NCBI RefSeq assembly: GCF_042653205.1
Contig: NZ_JBHSHY010000001.1
Span: forward strand, 248,001 to 312,000
Source: Paenibacillus_Z sp042653205
GTDB lineage: Bacteria > Bacillota > Bacilli > Paenibacillales > Paenibacillaceae
Direction of reading: 5' to 3'
Length of the DNA: 64,000 bases
In this document: positions 41,303 through 50,385 of the stretch, one piece after another
Numbering within the stretch: the first letter of the stretch is position 1
Layout of the letters: the number at the start of each line of letters is the position of its first letter
The notes under the pieces: generated by a model
The model's database searches: none
What the model saw: the letters and a program-made list of their open reading frames with translations, nothing else
Told to the model about the DNA's origin: nothing
Translations under genes and position numbers: made by a program

Positions 41303-42178
41303 TTACTTTGTTTGTGTAACAAATTCGTTAACCGCTTGCGCAAATTGCTGAGTATGCTCTACATGCTCCATATGACCGCCCCGCTCGAATAGGACGAGAT
41401 GAGATCCAGGTATTTTTTCCGCTATTTCTTCAGACCATCTTGGGCCGCAGTTGACGTCATATTCACCGGCTAGAATGAGCGTTGGCGTGGTGATCGTGTG
41501 CAGACGATCTCGTACATCCCATTCATAGGGCTGACGGTTGGGATCTCCGAAGAAATCGAGATCTACCTTCCATTTGTCTACCTTCTCCTTAACACTCCAA
41601 TAGTTACCGAAGTATGCGGGCAATAAACGGTGAAGAACAGCCATGGCCGATTCTTTGTCCCTTACGTTTTTTGAATCCATCATGGCTTGCTTCGCATCTT
41701 GAGCTTCCGCGTTATCTGGCCAACGCTTGGCAAAGTTCTCGATTTGTTTGAATTGTTCCATATATAGATCCATGCCCATTGTAGGGGCACTGGAATAGAG
41801 GATCAGACCGCGAAGTTCGTTCGGATAGTCCAGAGCGTACTGAAGGCCCACACCGCCGCCATGAGCATGACCCAGGAAGTAATACGTTTGAGCTCCGATA
41901 TGCTCGGCTACTTGGTGCGCGAAATGCGCATACCTCGGCAAACTGTAGTCACCGTCCGGCAGCCTATCCGACTTACCTGTTCCTACAGGTTCTAGATAGA
42001 CCATTGTCATGGTATGCTCCAGCTCTGGCAGCTGAAGATACTTCCAGTGAAACCCGGGTCCGCCCGGATGAACCAAACAAATGGGGCCATGGCCAGCTAC
42101 GTGATAAACTTGACGCACCCCGTCGATGAAAATTTCATGTTCTCCAGCAGTGAGCGGGTTAACCTCAGATGGATTCAT
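41303..42178 (-). CDS. Alpha/beta hydrolase (proline iminopeptidase-like) with Ser-to-Ala nucleophile
   Basis: About 291 residues from ATG 42178 (AGCAGG upstream); the frame also opens at GTG 42220. Proline-iminopeptidase-like fold: oxyanion motif HPGGPGFHWKYL, then at the nucleophile elbow G-H-A105-H-G-G, where G-x-S-x-G is expected. The codon is GCT (41864-41866), one base from TCT. The acid (AGEYDVNCGP) and base (FERGGHMEHVEH) motifs remain. Unless the sequence has an error, the protein cannot act as a serine hydrolase. It begins right after rfbD and ends the minus-strand gene set. Confidence 0.88.
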   Translation of the reverse strand: MNPSEVNPLTAGEHEIFIDGVRQVYHVAGHGPICLVHPGGPGFHWKYLQLPELEHTMTMVYLEPVGTGKSDRLPDGDYSLPRYAHFAHQVAEHIGAQTYYFLGHAHGGGVGLQYALDYPNELRGLILYSSAPTMGMDLYMEQFKQIENFAKRWPDNAEAQDAKQAMMDSKNVRDKESAMAVLHRLLPAYFGNYWSVKEKVDKWKVDLDFFGDPNRQPYEWDVRDRLHTITTPTLILAGEYDVNCGPRWSEEIAEKIPGSHLVLFERGGHMEHVEHTQQFAQAVNEFVTQTK

Positions 42179-42226
42179 TATTAAATACCTGCTTTCTTGA
42201 TTCATTTGGTTGTCAGTCACTTGCCA

Positions 42227-43069
42227 TCAATGGTCTAACGACTTCAAAAATTCCTCTAATGCTATACGCCATGGACGGAGGTCTTCCAATCCATTCGCAT
42301 GGATGGCCGTATGCGCCAATGCCGAGTACCTCGGACGAGGCGCAGGCCGCGGAAAGTCATGCGTGGAACATGGTTTCATCTCCACGTTGAACCCAGTCTC
42401 CTCCATGATCGCAAGAGCAAAATCATACCAGGAGCAGATTCCCGTGTTTGTTGCGTGATAGATGCCATATTGTTCCGAATGGATAAGCTGCAATAAAAAG
42501 CAAGCAAGATCCTTGGTATAGGTAGGAGATCCGAATTGATCATTAACTACCTCCAGCCTTTCTCGTTCCTGAGCCAATTTCAGTATGGTTTTAACGAAAT
42601 TTTTCCCGTTGTGCCCATATACCCAAGAGGTCCTGACGATAAAATAGCGAGCGGAAGACATTTGGACGGCCAGCTCCCCGGCGCGCTTTGACTTTCCGTA
42701 GACAGTTTGTGGATCCGTTGCGGCATATTCCCCATACGGCTTCGATGCCTTGCCATCGAAGACATAATCCGTACTGATATAACATAGCGTTGCCCCAATG
42801 CTTGCGGAAGCTCTTGCTACATTCCGGGTGCCCGTTTCATTCGTCCTGAAAGCCAGCTCCTGTTCCGATTCGGCCAGATCGACATCCGTGAAAGCGGCGC
42901 AATGGATGACGACATCCGGTTTGTAAGCTTCAAACACCTCTACACACTGAGTCTCATCCGAAATATCAAGCTGCTTTCTGCCAAGTCCCAGCACTTCATG
43001 ACTAGCCGAAAAAAGGTTGACAACTTCATGGCCTAACTGACCCTGCGCACCTGTCACTACTATCTTCAT
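42227..43069 (-). CDS. rfbD: dTDP-4-dehydrorhamnose reductase
   Basis: 280 residues, the last step of dTDP-L-rhamnose synthesis: NADPH reduction of dTDP-4-keto-L-rhamnose. N-terminal Rossmann VVTGAQGQLGHEVV, the SDR active site ISTDYVFDGK and Y-G-K-S-K (TVYGKSKRAGE), and the C-terminal substrate part. Ten bases separate it from rfbB. Together with rfbA, rfbC and rfbB this is a complete set. Confidence 0.95.
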   Translation of the reverse strand: MKIVVTGAQGQLGHEVVNLFSASHEVLGLGRKQLDISDETQCVEVFEAYKPDVVIHCAAFTDVDLAESEQELAFRTNETGTRNVARASASIGATLCYISTDYVFDGKASKPYGEYAATDPQTVYGKSKRAGELAVQMSSARYFIVRTSWVYGHNGKNFVKTILKLAQERERLEVVNDQFGSPTYTKDLACFLLQLIHSEQYGIYHATNTGICSWYDFALAIMEETGFNVEMKPCSTHDFPRPAPRPRYSALAHTAIHANGLEDLRPWRIALEEFLKSLDH

Positions 43070-43078
43070 GGCGCTCCC

Positions 43079-44074
43079 CTAACCTTGATAGCTTGGCTCT
43101 GAAGCGTTACCAGTCAAGATTGTCTTCCACCAGTCTTGATGATCCAAATACCATTGAATGGTCTGTAAAATATCGGTCTCAAAACGATGCTTCGGCTGCC
43201 ATCCCAGTTCATGGATTATCTTGGTCGCATCAATCCCATAACGGCGATCATGTCCTAAACGATCCGGAACATGCCGGATTAACGATTCAGGCTTTCCAAG
43301 CTCCTTTAGAATGGTCTGCACAATCTGAAGATTCGTCTTCTCGTTACGCCCGCCGATATTATACACTTCCCCGTTCTTGCCCTGATGCAGCACAAGATCA
43401 ATCGCATGGCAATGATCCTCTACGTACAACCAGTCACGGATATGCATGCCGTCTCCGTAAATAGGAAGCGGACGATCATGTAATGCATGCACAAGCATGA
43501 GAGGGATTAATTTCTCGGGATATTGGAAGGGCCCGTAGTTGTTCGAACATCGCGTAATGTTCACTGGCAAACCAAAGGTCTCGTGATAGGCACGCACGAG
43601 CAGATCGGATGCGGCTTTACTTGCCGCATAAGGGCTATTCGGATGAAGCGGTGACTGCTCGGTAAATAGCCCCGTTTCGCCAAGCGTTCCATATACCTCA
43701 TCCGTAGAGACATGAACAAACTTCTTAACTCCGACTTTTACAGCGGCATCCAGTAAGACTTGTGTCCCGAGTACATTGGTCTTTGTAAAAATGGCGGGCT
43801 CCGCGATACTGCGGTCCACATGAGATTCCGCCGCAAAATGAACAACGATGTCAATGCCCTGTCCAAACAGCCCATTCATTTGTTCTCGATCCGTGATATC
43901 GCCTTTTATAAAAGAGTGCTTGCCGCTTCTGGGAACCGTTGACAAATTCATTAGATTACCGGCGTATGTTAAGGTATCCAAATTAATCAGCTCATAATCC
44001 GGATAGCGATCCAGCATATAATGAATGAAGTTGCTGCCGATAAATCCAGCTCCTCCTGTGACGAGTATTTTCAT
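43079..44074 (-). CDS. rfbB: dTDP-glucose 4,6-dehydratase
   Basis: 331 residues. Extended SDR with VTGGAGFIGSNFIHYML, the catalytic VSTDEVYGTLGETGLF (Asp/Glu/Thr of the dehydratase), Y-A-A-S-K, and the C-terminal signature DWLYVEDHCHAIDLVL. It forms dTDP-4-keto-6-deoxyglucose. Situated 13 bp after rfbC. Confidence 0.96.
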   Translation of the reverse strand: MKILVTGGAGFIGSNFIHYMLDRYPDYELINLDTLTYAGNLMNLSTVPRSGKHSFIKGDITDREQMNGLFGQGIDIVVHFAAESHVDRSIAEPAIFTKTNVLGTQVLLDAAVKVGVKKFVHVSTDEVYGTLGETGLFTEQSPLHPNSPYAASKAASDLLVRAYHETFGLPVNITRCSNNYGPFQYPEKLIPLMLVHALHDRPLPIYGDGMHIRDWLYVEDHCHAIDLVLHQGKNGEVYNIGGRNEKTNLQIVQTILKELGKPESLIRHVPDRLGHDRRYGIDATKIIHELGWQPKHRFETDILQTIQWYLDHQDWWKTILTGNASEPSYQG

Positions 44075-44087
44075 GACCTTATTGCTC

Positions 44088-44633
44088 CTAGAAATTTAGT
44101 TCCGCATGAATAAGCAGCGGATGCTCCTGATCTTTATCCGATAAAATAGGAGACGCCGTTGGCCAATCAATACCTAATGCAGGGTCATTCCAAAGTATCC
44201 CGCGATCCAGTTCCGGAGCGTACATGGCATCAACCTTATATAGCACCTGCGTATTCGGAACGATGGTACAAAAGCCATGCGCAAAGCCTCGCGGGATTAG
44301 CAGCTGCCGTTTATTAGCCTCGCTCAGAATAACCCCAACCCATTGTCCGAAAGTAGCAGAATGCGTGCGGATATCAACCGCGACATCATAAATGGCTCCT
44401 GTAGTTACGCGAACAAGTTTTGTTTGAGCATGGGGGTTTAATTGATAATGCAAACCCCTTATAATACCGCTCTGAACGGATAAGGAATGATTGTCCTGCA
44501 CGAATGAAATGTCGATGCCGTACTCGGCAAATGCTGCCTGACTGTAACTCTCCATGAAAAAACCTCGGGAATCACCATGAACTTGCGGCTCTATCACATA
44601 TAATCCTGCTAACCTTGTAGGAAAGAATTTCAT
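44088..44633 (-). CDS. rfbC: dTDP-4-dehydrorhamnose 3,5-epimerase
   Basis: 181 residues from ATG 44633, with AAGGTG nine bases upstream; a TTG four codons earlier overlaps that site. A cupin-fold epimerase: DSRGFFMESYSQAAFAEYGI, VQDNHSLS with GIIRGLHYQ (catalytic His), and IPRGFAHGFC. Converts dTDP-4-keto-6-deoxyglucose to dTDP-4-keto-L-rhamnose. Nine bp separate it from rfbA. Confidence 0.95.
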   Translation of the reverse strand: MKFFPTRLAGLYVIEPQVHGDSRGFFMESYSQAAFAEYGIDISFVQDNHSLSVQSGIIRGLHYQLNPHAQTKLVRVTTGAIYDVAVDIRTHSATFGQWVGVILSEANKRQLLIPRGFAHGFCTIVPNTQVLYKVDAMYAPELDRGILWNDPALGIDWPTASPILSDKDQEHPLLIHAELNF

Positions 44634-44654
44634 TCGCACCAACACCTTGCTGTC

Positions 44655-45389
44655 TTAATCCCAAGCGTTGTCTTCAAGAGATAAATCCTTGGCCAGTTCA
44701 TTCGCGTGTACGAACGATTCATGCGTCCCCGCGTCTGTCCACCAACCACTCAGGATCTCGAATGTGAGTTCGTTTCTTTCGATATACGCATTATTGACAT
44801 CCGTGATTTCCAATTCGCCGCGATCGGATGGCTTCAGTGTCTTCACGATATCAAACACGGTGTTGTCGAACATATAGATACCCGTGACTGCATAATTGCT
44901 TTTCGGATATAGAGGCTTCTCCTCAATCGACACGATCTTATCTTCCAATAGCTCCGGAACACCAAACCTCTGCGGGGATTGTACTTCACGGATCACTATT
45001 TTCGCACCCTTGTCCTGCTCTTTGAAACGATTCACAAATGGAACGATACTCTCTTCAAACACATTATCCCCGAGAATAACGGCCATTTTGTCGCTGCCTA
45101 CGAAGTGTTCGGCTAAATCTAAAGCCTGAGCGATCCCTCCGGCTTCATCTTGAACTTTATAAGTGAACGCAACGTTCATCTCTTGGCCGCTCCCGAGCAG
45201 ATTAACAACATCTCCTATATCTTCTTTCCCGGTAACGACAAGAATTTCGGTGATGCCGGCTTGTTTTAATTTAAATACCGGATAGTATATCATGGGATAT
45301 TTACCAACGGGCAATAAGTGTTTATTCGTCACTTTGGTTAGTGGGAGCAATCTGGACCCCTTCCCGCCTGCGAGAATAATTCCCTTCAT
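44655..45389 (-). CDS. rfbA: Glucose-1-phosphate thymidylyltransferase
   Basis: 244 residues, a short form lacking the C-terminal extension of enterobacterial RmlA (about 290), as is common in Bacillales. The nucleotide motif IILAGGKGSRLLPLT, the metal site ILGDNVF, and VSIEEKPLYPKSNYAVTGIY are intact. Makes dTDP-glucose from glucose-1-phosphate and dTTP. The start follows GGGGGATAA. It lies 49 bp after the glycosyltransferase gene, so both may share one promoter. Confidence 0.95.
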   Translation of the reverse strand: MKGIILAGGKGSRLLPLTKVTNKHLLPVGKYPMIYYPVFKLKQAGITEILVVTGKEDIGDVVNLLGSGQEMNVAFTYKVQDEAGGIAQALDLAEHFVGSDKMAVILGDNVFEESIVPFVNRFKEQDKGAKIVIREVQSPQRFGVPELLEDKIVSIEEKPLYPKSNYAVTGIYMFDNTVFDIVKTLKPSDRGELEITDVNNAYIERNELTFEILSGWWTDAGTHESFVHANELAKDLSLEDNAWD

Positions 45390-45438
45390 TTCATTATCCC
45401 CCTACTCCCCCATCAATATTAGGATGACAAGGATACTA

Positions 45439-46719
45439 TTATTTCGCGTCTAACTCGGCTACGACATTCGCGATGGCGGCGTACGGATCAAGGGCGGCAT
45501 ACTCCGCGCTCAATCTTTGCGCATTCGCTAAAAATTCCGGCTTATGAAGGACGTTCAGGACAGCCTCTCGAATCGCCGCTGGCGTCGGTGTTTGGGTTTT
45601 GAGATTAATTGCGGCACCGGTATGGGCCGTACGGGCGTTACCTTCGATCTTATCTTCGGAAATGCCAGCCAAAACCATCGGCACTCCGAAACTTAACGCC
45701 TGCTGCGTCCCGCCAAATCCACCGTTTGTGACGAGAACATTCGTATGCGGCAGGAGATCGACGAAAGGAATAAATTCCGCGACGCGCGCATTGGCTGGTA
45801 CTTTTTTGACTTCCTCCTTGCTGCCTGTCGCCGCAACGACTAGAACCGGCAGGTCAGCCAGCGCTTCTAGCGTTGGCTCTATCAGGTGACTGAAGTCGCC
45901 GTTTGCGACTGTTCCCTGTGTGACGACGACAACTTGCTTCGCTTCTAGCACTTCCGGCCACCATACCGGCAATTTAGCGTCTACGGAAGGCGGGGTAGGA
46001 AGCGCACCGATGAAGCGGACGCTTGCTGGCAGGTCCGATCGCTTGTAACTCAGTTCCTCTACAGACAACTGAAGAAAGCTGTCCGCCTGTACGCAGCTAT
46101 CGAGAAGGTAGGGTATTTCTCCGACCGCCCCCAGATCCCTCAATACCTTTTCATAGAGCTTCTGCGCATCACCGAATATCGTATTTCTCATTAAGCTATT
46201 TAACTCCATATTTCGCGCACGACCCTCTTCCGTGCTATCCGGTTCGAGTCCCATGCCAAATGGCGCAGCGTCATTGCTAGAAATCGCAAGCGGTATAACG
46301 CCTACGACAATATGTCCCTTCGCGCGTACGCCAGGGGCACCGTGCAATGCCGGCGAGATTGCGAAGCCGAATGACTCTGCCATCACAATCGCTTGGTCGT
46401 CGCCATATTTCTCCAGTTCCTGTTGCAGCGCTGCATATTGGTTTGGAATCGCGCTAACGAAATAACGCTGCAGGTCATAGTTAACCTGAGCAGGCCCTTC
46501 GAAGGCGAGCCGCTCGGGGTCTAATAGATCTTCGGGCTTCCAATCCGCCGCACCCGTAAATGAGACAAAAGCGGCGCCTGTCTTTTCGACAGCTTCCTTG
46601 AATATAGACCCTGTTAAAATCGTCACCTCATGACCGCGCCGAATAAGATCTTTTGCAATGGACAACATAGGAGCGACATGTCCATATACAGGCGTAATAG
46701 GCATAATAACTTTTGACAT
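45439..46719 (-). CDS. Macrolide-type glycosyltransferase (MGT family, GT1)
   Basis: 426 residues, GT-B fold. The C-terminal donor-site motif is FIPFVDLLPHTNVLVTNGGF followed by GGTQQALSFGVPMVLAG, the MGT/UGT signature (although the usual catalytic His loop reads TPVYGHVAPMLSIAKDL at the N-terminus, with His14 in the acceptor site). Such enzymes inactivate macrolides or glycosylate natural products using an NDP sugar. The start follows AAAGAGG. The promoter at 46917-46945 has an operator. The downstream rfbACBD genes suggest dTDP-rhamnose as a possible donor (inference). Confidence 0.9.
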   Translation of the reverse strand: MSKVIMPITPVYGHVAPMLSIAKDLIRRGHEVTILTGSIFKEAVEKTGAAFVSFTGAADWKPEDLLDPERLAFEGPAQVNYDLQRYFVSAIPNQYAALQQELEKYGDDQAIVMAESFGFAISPALHGAPGVRAKGHIVVGVIPLAISSNDAAPFGMGLEPDSTEEGRARNMELNSLMRNTIFGDAQKLYEKVLRDLGAVGEIPYLLDSCVQADSFLQLSVEELSYKRSDLPASVRFIGALPTPPSVDAKLPVWWPEVLEAKQVVVVTQGTVANGDFSHLIEPTLEALADLPVLVVAATGSKEEVKKVPANARVAEFIPFVDLLPHTNVLVTNGGFGGTQQALSFGVPMVLAGISEDKIEGNARTAHTGAAINLKTQTPTPAAIREAVLNVLHKPEFLANAQRLSAEYAALDPYAAIANVVAELDAK

Positions 46720-46898
46720 AAAATAACCTCTTTCTTTTCTAAGTTCTAGTTTATAAAGGACTCATCTTCATTCGTGGATATGAAGCGGCGGGCCGTCTGC
46801 TCGGCTTCCGGCGCATCATGCTTGCGTTGCTTTGCTTTGCTTTGGTTGCTCGTCGTTATTCCCGGTCTCCTCTTTGTTGTCGATTTACTAGCTAAGTT

Positions 46899-46945
46899 AT
46901 GAGATCGATCGTTCTCATATTACAGATCGCCTGACCCTTTGTCAA
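46899..46945 (-). promoter_or_regulatory. Promoter and operator of the glycosyltransferase
   Basis: Minus strand -35 TTGACA (46945-46940), 17-bp spacer, -10 TAATAT (46922-46917). The near-perfect palindrome ATGAGATCGATCGTTCTCAT (46899-46918) starts inside the -10. The same arrangement occurs at 54284-54330. A second dyad, AAGTAAAC...GTTTACTT (47074-47102) around GTGCGCAC, lies upstream. The rest of 46720-47150 shows no gene. Confidence 0.75.
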
Positions 46946-47154
46946 CTTATCTACTAAATCATAGAATCGTCCACACCAGTCCAGAAGCGAGTAAATCCCA
47001 AGGACAATGGTCCGTGGATTCGTCGTTAACTGATGAATGTTCTTTCGAATATCCCCCAAAATAATCCCCTCCAAGTAAACTGTGGTGCGCACTGTTTACT
47101 TAAAGGGGAAAGCTCATACTAGGGGTTCAGCAACCCTGTAGCTTCAAAATAACA

Positions 47155-47189
47155 AAAGCCCTTCATCCTGTTAAAGGACGAAGGGCTTG
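47155..47189 (-). terminator. Terminator of the sugar ABC transporter operon
   Basis: AAGCCCTTC-TCC pairs with GGA-GAAGGGCTT, then TTGTTATTTT on the minus strand, 33 bp after the last permease gene. Confidence 0.85.
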
Positions 47190-47221
47190 CTTCATTCATT
47201 AAGCTCGAAACCCAAATCGGA

Positions 47222-48049
47222 TTATCCCTTTAATCCCGTCGTCGCGATCCCCTCTACGAAATGCTTCTGCGCCAGGAAGAAGACCACGATTTGCGGGATG
47301 ATCGATACAAGCGACATCGCCAGCACTTGCCCCCACGAAACGGCGGATTGCGTATCGATAAACATTTTCACGGCGAGCGGTACCGTATACTTGTCCACCG
47401 AGTTCAAATAGATCAGCGGTCCGAGATAATCTTCCCAGTGCCAGAGAAAGGAAAATATCATCACCGTGATGAGCGCCGGCTTGGTCAGGGGCATCACGAT
47501 CCGCCAATAGATCCCGAACCAGGTGCAGCCGTCGATCTTAGCCGATTCGTCAAGTTCCATGGGAATGCCCCGTATGAATTGCACCAACAGGAAGATGAAG
47601 AAAGCGCCGCCCATCATACTCGGCACGATAAACGGATAATAAGTGTTGATCCAGTTGAACTTGTGGAACATGACGTATTGCGGGATCATGGTAACTTGAC
47701 CCGGCAGCATGATCGTGACGAGCAGCAGAGAGAACAGCCATTTCTTCAGCGGGAAAGGAATCCGGCCAAACCCGAATGCCACGAGGCTGCTCGATACGAC
47801 GGTCAAGACGGTCGTGGTGATATTAAGCTTGAAACTATTGAGATAGAAATAAGTAAACGTATATTTGGGCAGCGCCACCCACCCATCGCGAAAATTGCTC
47901 CACATCCATTTTGCCGGAAAGATCGAGGGGGAAGCCAGCTCCGTATTCGATTTCAGCGATGCCCCGATCCACCATAAGACGGGATAAAACATGACCGCGC
48001 TAAACAAGAGCAGCGCAAGGTGAATGGGCCATTTCTTATTTACCGGCAT
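47222..48049 (-). CDS. Carbohydrate ABC transporter permease (MalG-like)
   Basis: 275 residues with six membrane helices and the EAA loop (ELDESAKIDGCTWFGIYWRIVMPLTKPAL). Second inner-membrane subunit of a CUT1 importer. It ends with the family's typical short C-terminus (KHFVEGIATTGLKG). Two bp after the first permease; a terminator follows. No ATPase gene in the cluster, as usual for CUT1 systems sharing MsmX. Confidence 0.94.
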   Translation of the reverse strand: MPVNKKWPIHLALLLFSAVMFYPVLWWIGASLKSNTELASPSIFPAKWMWSNFRDGWVALPKYTFTYFYLNSFKLNITTTVLTVVSSSLVAFGFGRIPFPLKKWLFSLLLVTIMLPGQVTMIPQYVMFHKFNWINTYYPFIVPSMMGGAFFIFLLVQFIRGIPMELDESAKIDGCTWFGIYWRIVMPLTKPALITVMIFSFLWHWEDYLGPLIYLNSVDKYTVPLAVKMFIDTQSAVSWGQVLAMSLVSIIPQIVVFFLAQKHFVEGIATTGLKG

Positions 48050-48051
48050 GC

Positions 48052-48948
48052 TTAACCCCTCCCCCCTGCTTCATTCTCGTAATACACCCAGTACTTGGAT
48101 ACCGAAAAATTAATCGCCGTTGCCACGGCCACAATGACGAGCAGAATCCAGGCCAACGCGGACGCGTATCCCATATGCAGGGCGGCAAACCCTTTCTGGT
48201 ATAAATACAGCGCATACATTTCGGTCGAATTGAGGGGCCCGCCTTTCGTGACGACGAAGGCTGAAGTAAAGCTTTGAAACGCCCCAATCACGCCCATAAT
48301 GAGATTGAAAAATATCACCGGAGACAGCATGGGCAGCGTGACGGCAATGAATTGCCGTAATTTGCCGGCGCCGTCTACCGACGCTGCCTCGTACAGATCT
48401 TTGGGCACCTGCTTTAATCCTGCCAGGAAGATGATCATGGCGGAGCCGAACTGCCAAACGCTAAGGGTGATCAAGGTTCCCAGTGCCGTTCCGGGCGATC
48501 CGATCCAGTTCTTGGCCTCTATGCCGAAGAGAGAGACCAGGTCATTCATAAACCCGTTGATGCCGAAGATATTTCTCCATAACACGGCAACCGCGACGCT
48601 GCCGCCGATTAAGGAAGGAAGGTAGATAATCGTTCGGTAAAAGGAGATCCCGCGAATGTCCCGATTCAGCAGCATCGCGACCATCAAAGCGAACATCAGC
48701 CGCAACGGCACCGATAGTAGTACGAATACAAAGGTGACGCGCAAAGAATTGTAGAAATAGCGATCTTTCGCTATTTCCATGAAATTTTGAAACCCAATCC
48801 ATTTGGGCGGGGACAATAAGGAAAAGTCAGTTAACGAATAGTAGAACGACATGAGCATCGGCCATAAGTTTAGAATTAGAAACCCGATCAGCCATGGGGA
48901 AATGAATAGAAAGCCGGCCAACGCATTGGAACGAAGTTTCAGGTTCAT
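48052..48948 (-). CDS. Carbohydrate ABC transporter permease (MalF-like)
   Basis: 298 residues, six membrane helices. Opening typical of LplB/UgpA-type CUT1 permeases (GFLFISPWLIGFLILNLWPM) and the EAA loop (LYEAASVDGAGKLRQFIAVTLPMLSPVIF). It forms the channel with the following MalG-like subunit. It starts 11 bp after the binding-protein gene. Confidence 0.94.
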   Translation of the reverse strand: MNLKLRSNALAGFLFISPWLIGFLILNLWPMLMSFYYSLTDFSLLSPPKWIGFQNFMEIAKDRYFYNSLRVTFVFVLLSVPLRLMFALMVAMLLNRDIRGISFYRTIIYLPSLIGGSVAVAVLWRNIFGINGFMNDLVSLFGIEAKNWIGSPGTALGTLITLSVWQFGSAMIIFLAGLKQVPKDLYEAASVDGAGKLRQFIAVTLPMLSPVIFFNLIMGVIGAFQSFTSAFVVTKGGPLNSTEMYALYLYQKGFAALHMGYASALAWILLVIVAVATAINFSVSKYWVYYENEAGGRG

Positions 48949-48959
48949 CGCGTCCCCCG

Positions 48960-50270
48960 TTATTTCTCGTATTTTTTTGCGGCTTTGGCCAGTTCGTCGT
49001 ACGCTTGTTCCGGCGTGATCTTTCCGAACATGAGCTGCTGTTTAATATCGCCTTCTTCTTTGCCGAAGTCTGCCCATCCTGGCGCGCCCGGATTGAAGGC
49101 TTGCGAACTCTCGGCTGTCTTGTCGATCATCTCCACTGTCAGTTGATCGCCTTGGTTGAATTTCGGCTTCATTTCGGCCACGATTTTGTTGGAGATGGGA
49201 ATGCCCCTGGTCGTCCCGTCTAATGCCGTGGCTTCGGGATCGTTAATGAACCAGTCGATAAATCTCTTGGCTTCCTCTTTATATTTCGAATTCTGATTAA
49301 CGGAGAAATAGAAGGTTGCCTTCAGCCATCCTCCGGGCTGCTCCGCTTTTGGAATCGCCGCCACCCCGATGCTGTTTGGCTTCAGACTCTCGAACGCCGA
49401 GACTTGCGCCGCATGCAGGCCCTTGAAGATCAGCTGTCCCTTGATCAGCATGTCCTGGGTCGGGTCCAGATCGATGTCGGCCAGCTGTACGTCCGGGGGC
49501 GGCACGATGCCTTTCTTCCGGAGGTCGGCGAATTTATTCGCGTATTCCAGCCAAGTCGCTTTATCATAGTTGAATTTCCCGTCTTCCGTAATCGGCCAGC
49601 CCTTGCCCTTGCTCAGTTGATAATTCGCATACAGGGTACTGTCCGCCGTGCCGTCTTTAAACGGATATTGGTCTTTGCCGAGCAAGGGTTTGATCTCTTC
49701 CCCCATGCTGAAGTATTCTTCCCACGTCCACCCGTCTTTCGGCGGAGCAACGCCAATCTTCTCGAGCGCCGATTTATCGTATATCATGCCCCATGCATTG
49801 CCACCGAGCGGAACCGCTGTCAATGTTCCGTTATATTCGCCGGTTTCCAATAGTTTGGGATCGATATCAGCCGTATTGATGCCCTCGGATAAATCCGATA
49901 GTTGGCTGCGTGCATTCCAATCGGCGAGCCAAGCAGCGTCCATTTGAATGATATCGGGGGCGTTATTGGATGCGGCTTGGGTCGATAATTTATCGATGTA
50001 GCCGTCGAATCCGGAGTACTCGGGTTCGAACGTGACATTCGGATGCTGTTTTGTGTACAAATCCAACATTTTCAGCGTTGCATCATGTCTGGCTTGGGAC
50101 CCCCACCACATAATGCGTAGCTTGACGGGCTCGTTCCCGTTTGAAGCAACAGGGTCTGCCGTATTGGTATTCGTCTTCGCCTCGTCCTTCACGCCCAGGG
50201 AGCCGCAGGCGGTAGAAAACGAGGTTATGAGTAACAACGTCATTCCGAGCCGCAGCAATTTCTTCTTCAT
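48960..50270 (-). CDS. Sugar ABC transporter substrate-binding lipoprotein
   Basis: 436 residues from ATG 50270 after GAGGTGAGGATC. Signal peptide with lipobox STAC (C22), then a family-1 solute-binding fold (VKLRIMWWGSQARHDATLKM... NAPDIIQMDAAWLADW). It captures a sugar or oligosaccharide outside the membrane and delivers it to the two permeases. It is the first gene of the operon, downstream of and on the same strand as the YesN-type regulator, which probably activates it. The ligand is unknown; no glycosidase is linked. Confidence 0.94.
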   Translation of the reverse strand: MKKKLLRLGMTLLLITSFSTACGSLGVKDEAKTNTNTADPVASNGNEPVKLRIMWWGSQARHDATLKMLDLYTKQHPNVTFEPEYSGFDGYIDKLSTQAASNNAPDIIQMDAAWLADWNARSQLSDLSEGINTADIDPKLLETGEYNGTLTAVPLGGNAWGMIYDKSALEKIGVAPPKDGWTWEEYFSMGEEIKPLLGKDQYPFKDGTADSTLYANYQLSKGKGWPITEDGKFNYDKATWLEYANKFADLRKKGIVPPPDVQLADIDLDPTQDMLIKGQLIFKGLHAAQVSAFESLKPNSIGVAAIPKAEQPGGWLKATFYFSVNQNSKYKEEAKRFIDWFINDPEATALDGTTRGIPISNKIVAEMKPKFNQGDQLTVEMIDKTAESSQAFNPGAPGWADFGKEEGDIKQQLMFGKITPEQAYDELAKAAKKYEK

Positions 50271-50385
50271 GATCCTCACCTCTTCATGGGATTGGTAAAG
50301 CGCTTTCTTAACTAAAATGTTACCAACCGCCTATTCGAGCGTCCATATAAGAAATGTCCGAGTATTGTTTAAAAAGTTCAGAAGT

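Noticed and set aside
46892..47092. A 66-codon minus-strand ORF upstream of the glycosyltransferase
   Set aside because: It contains the -35, -10 and operator of the glycosyltransferase promoter within its last third, and no family resemblance was seen. It is better explained as regulatory DNA.
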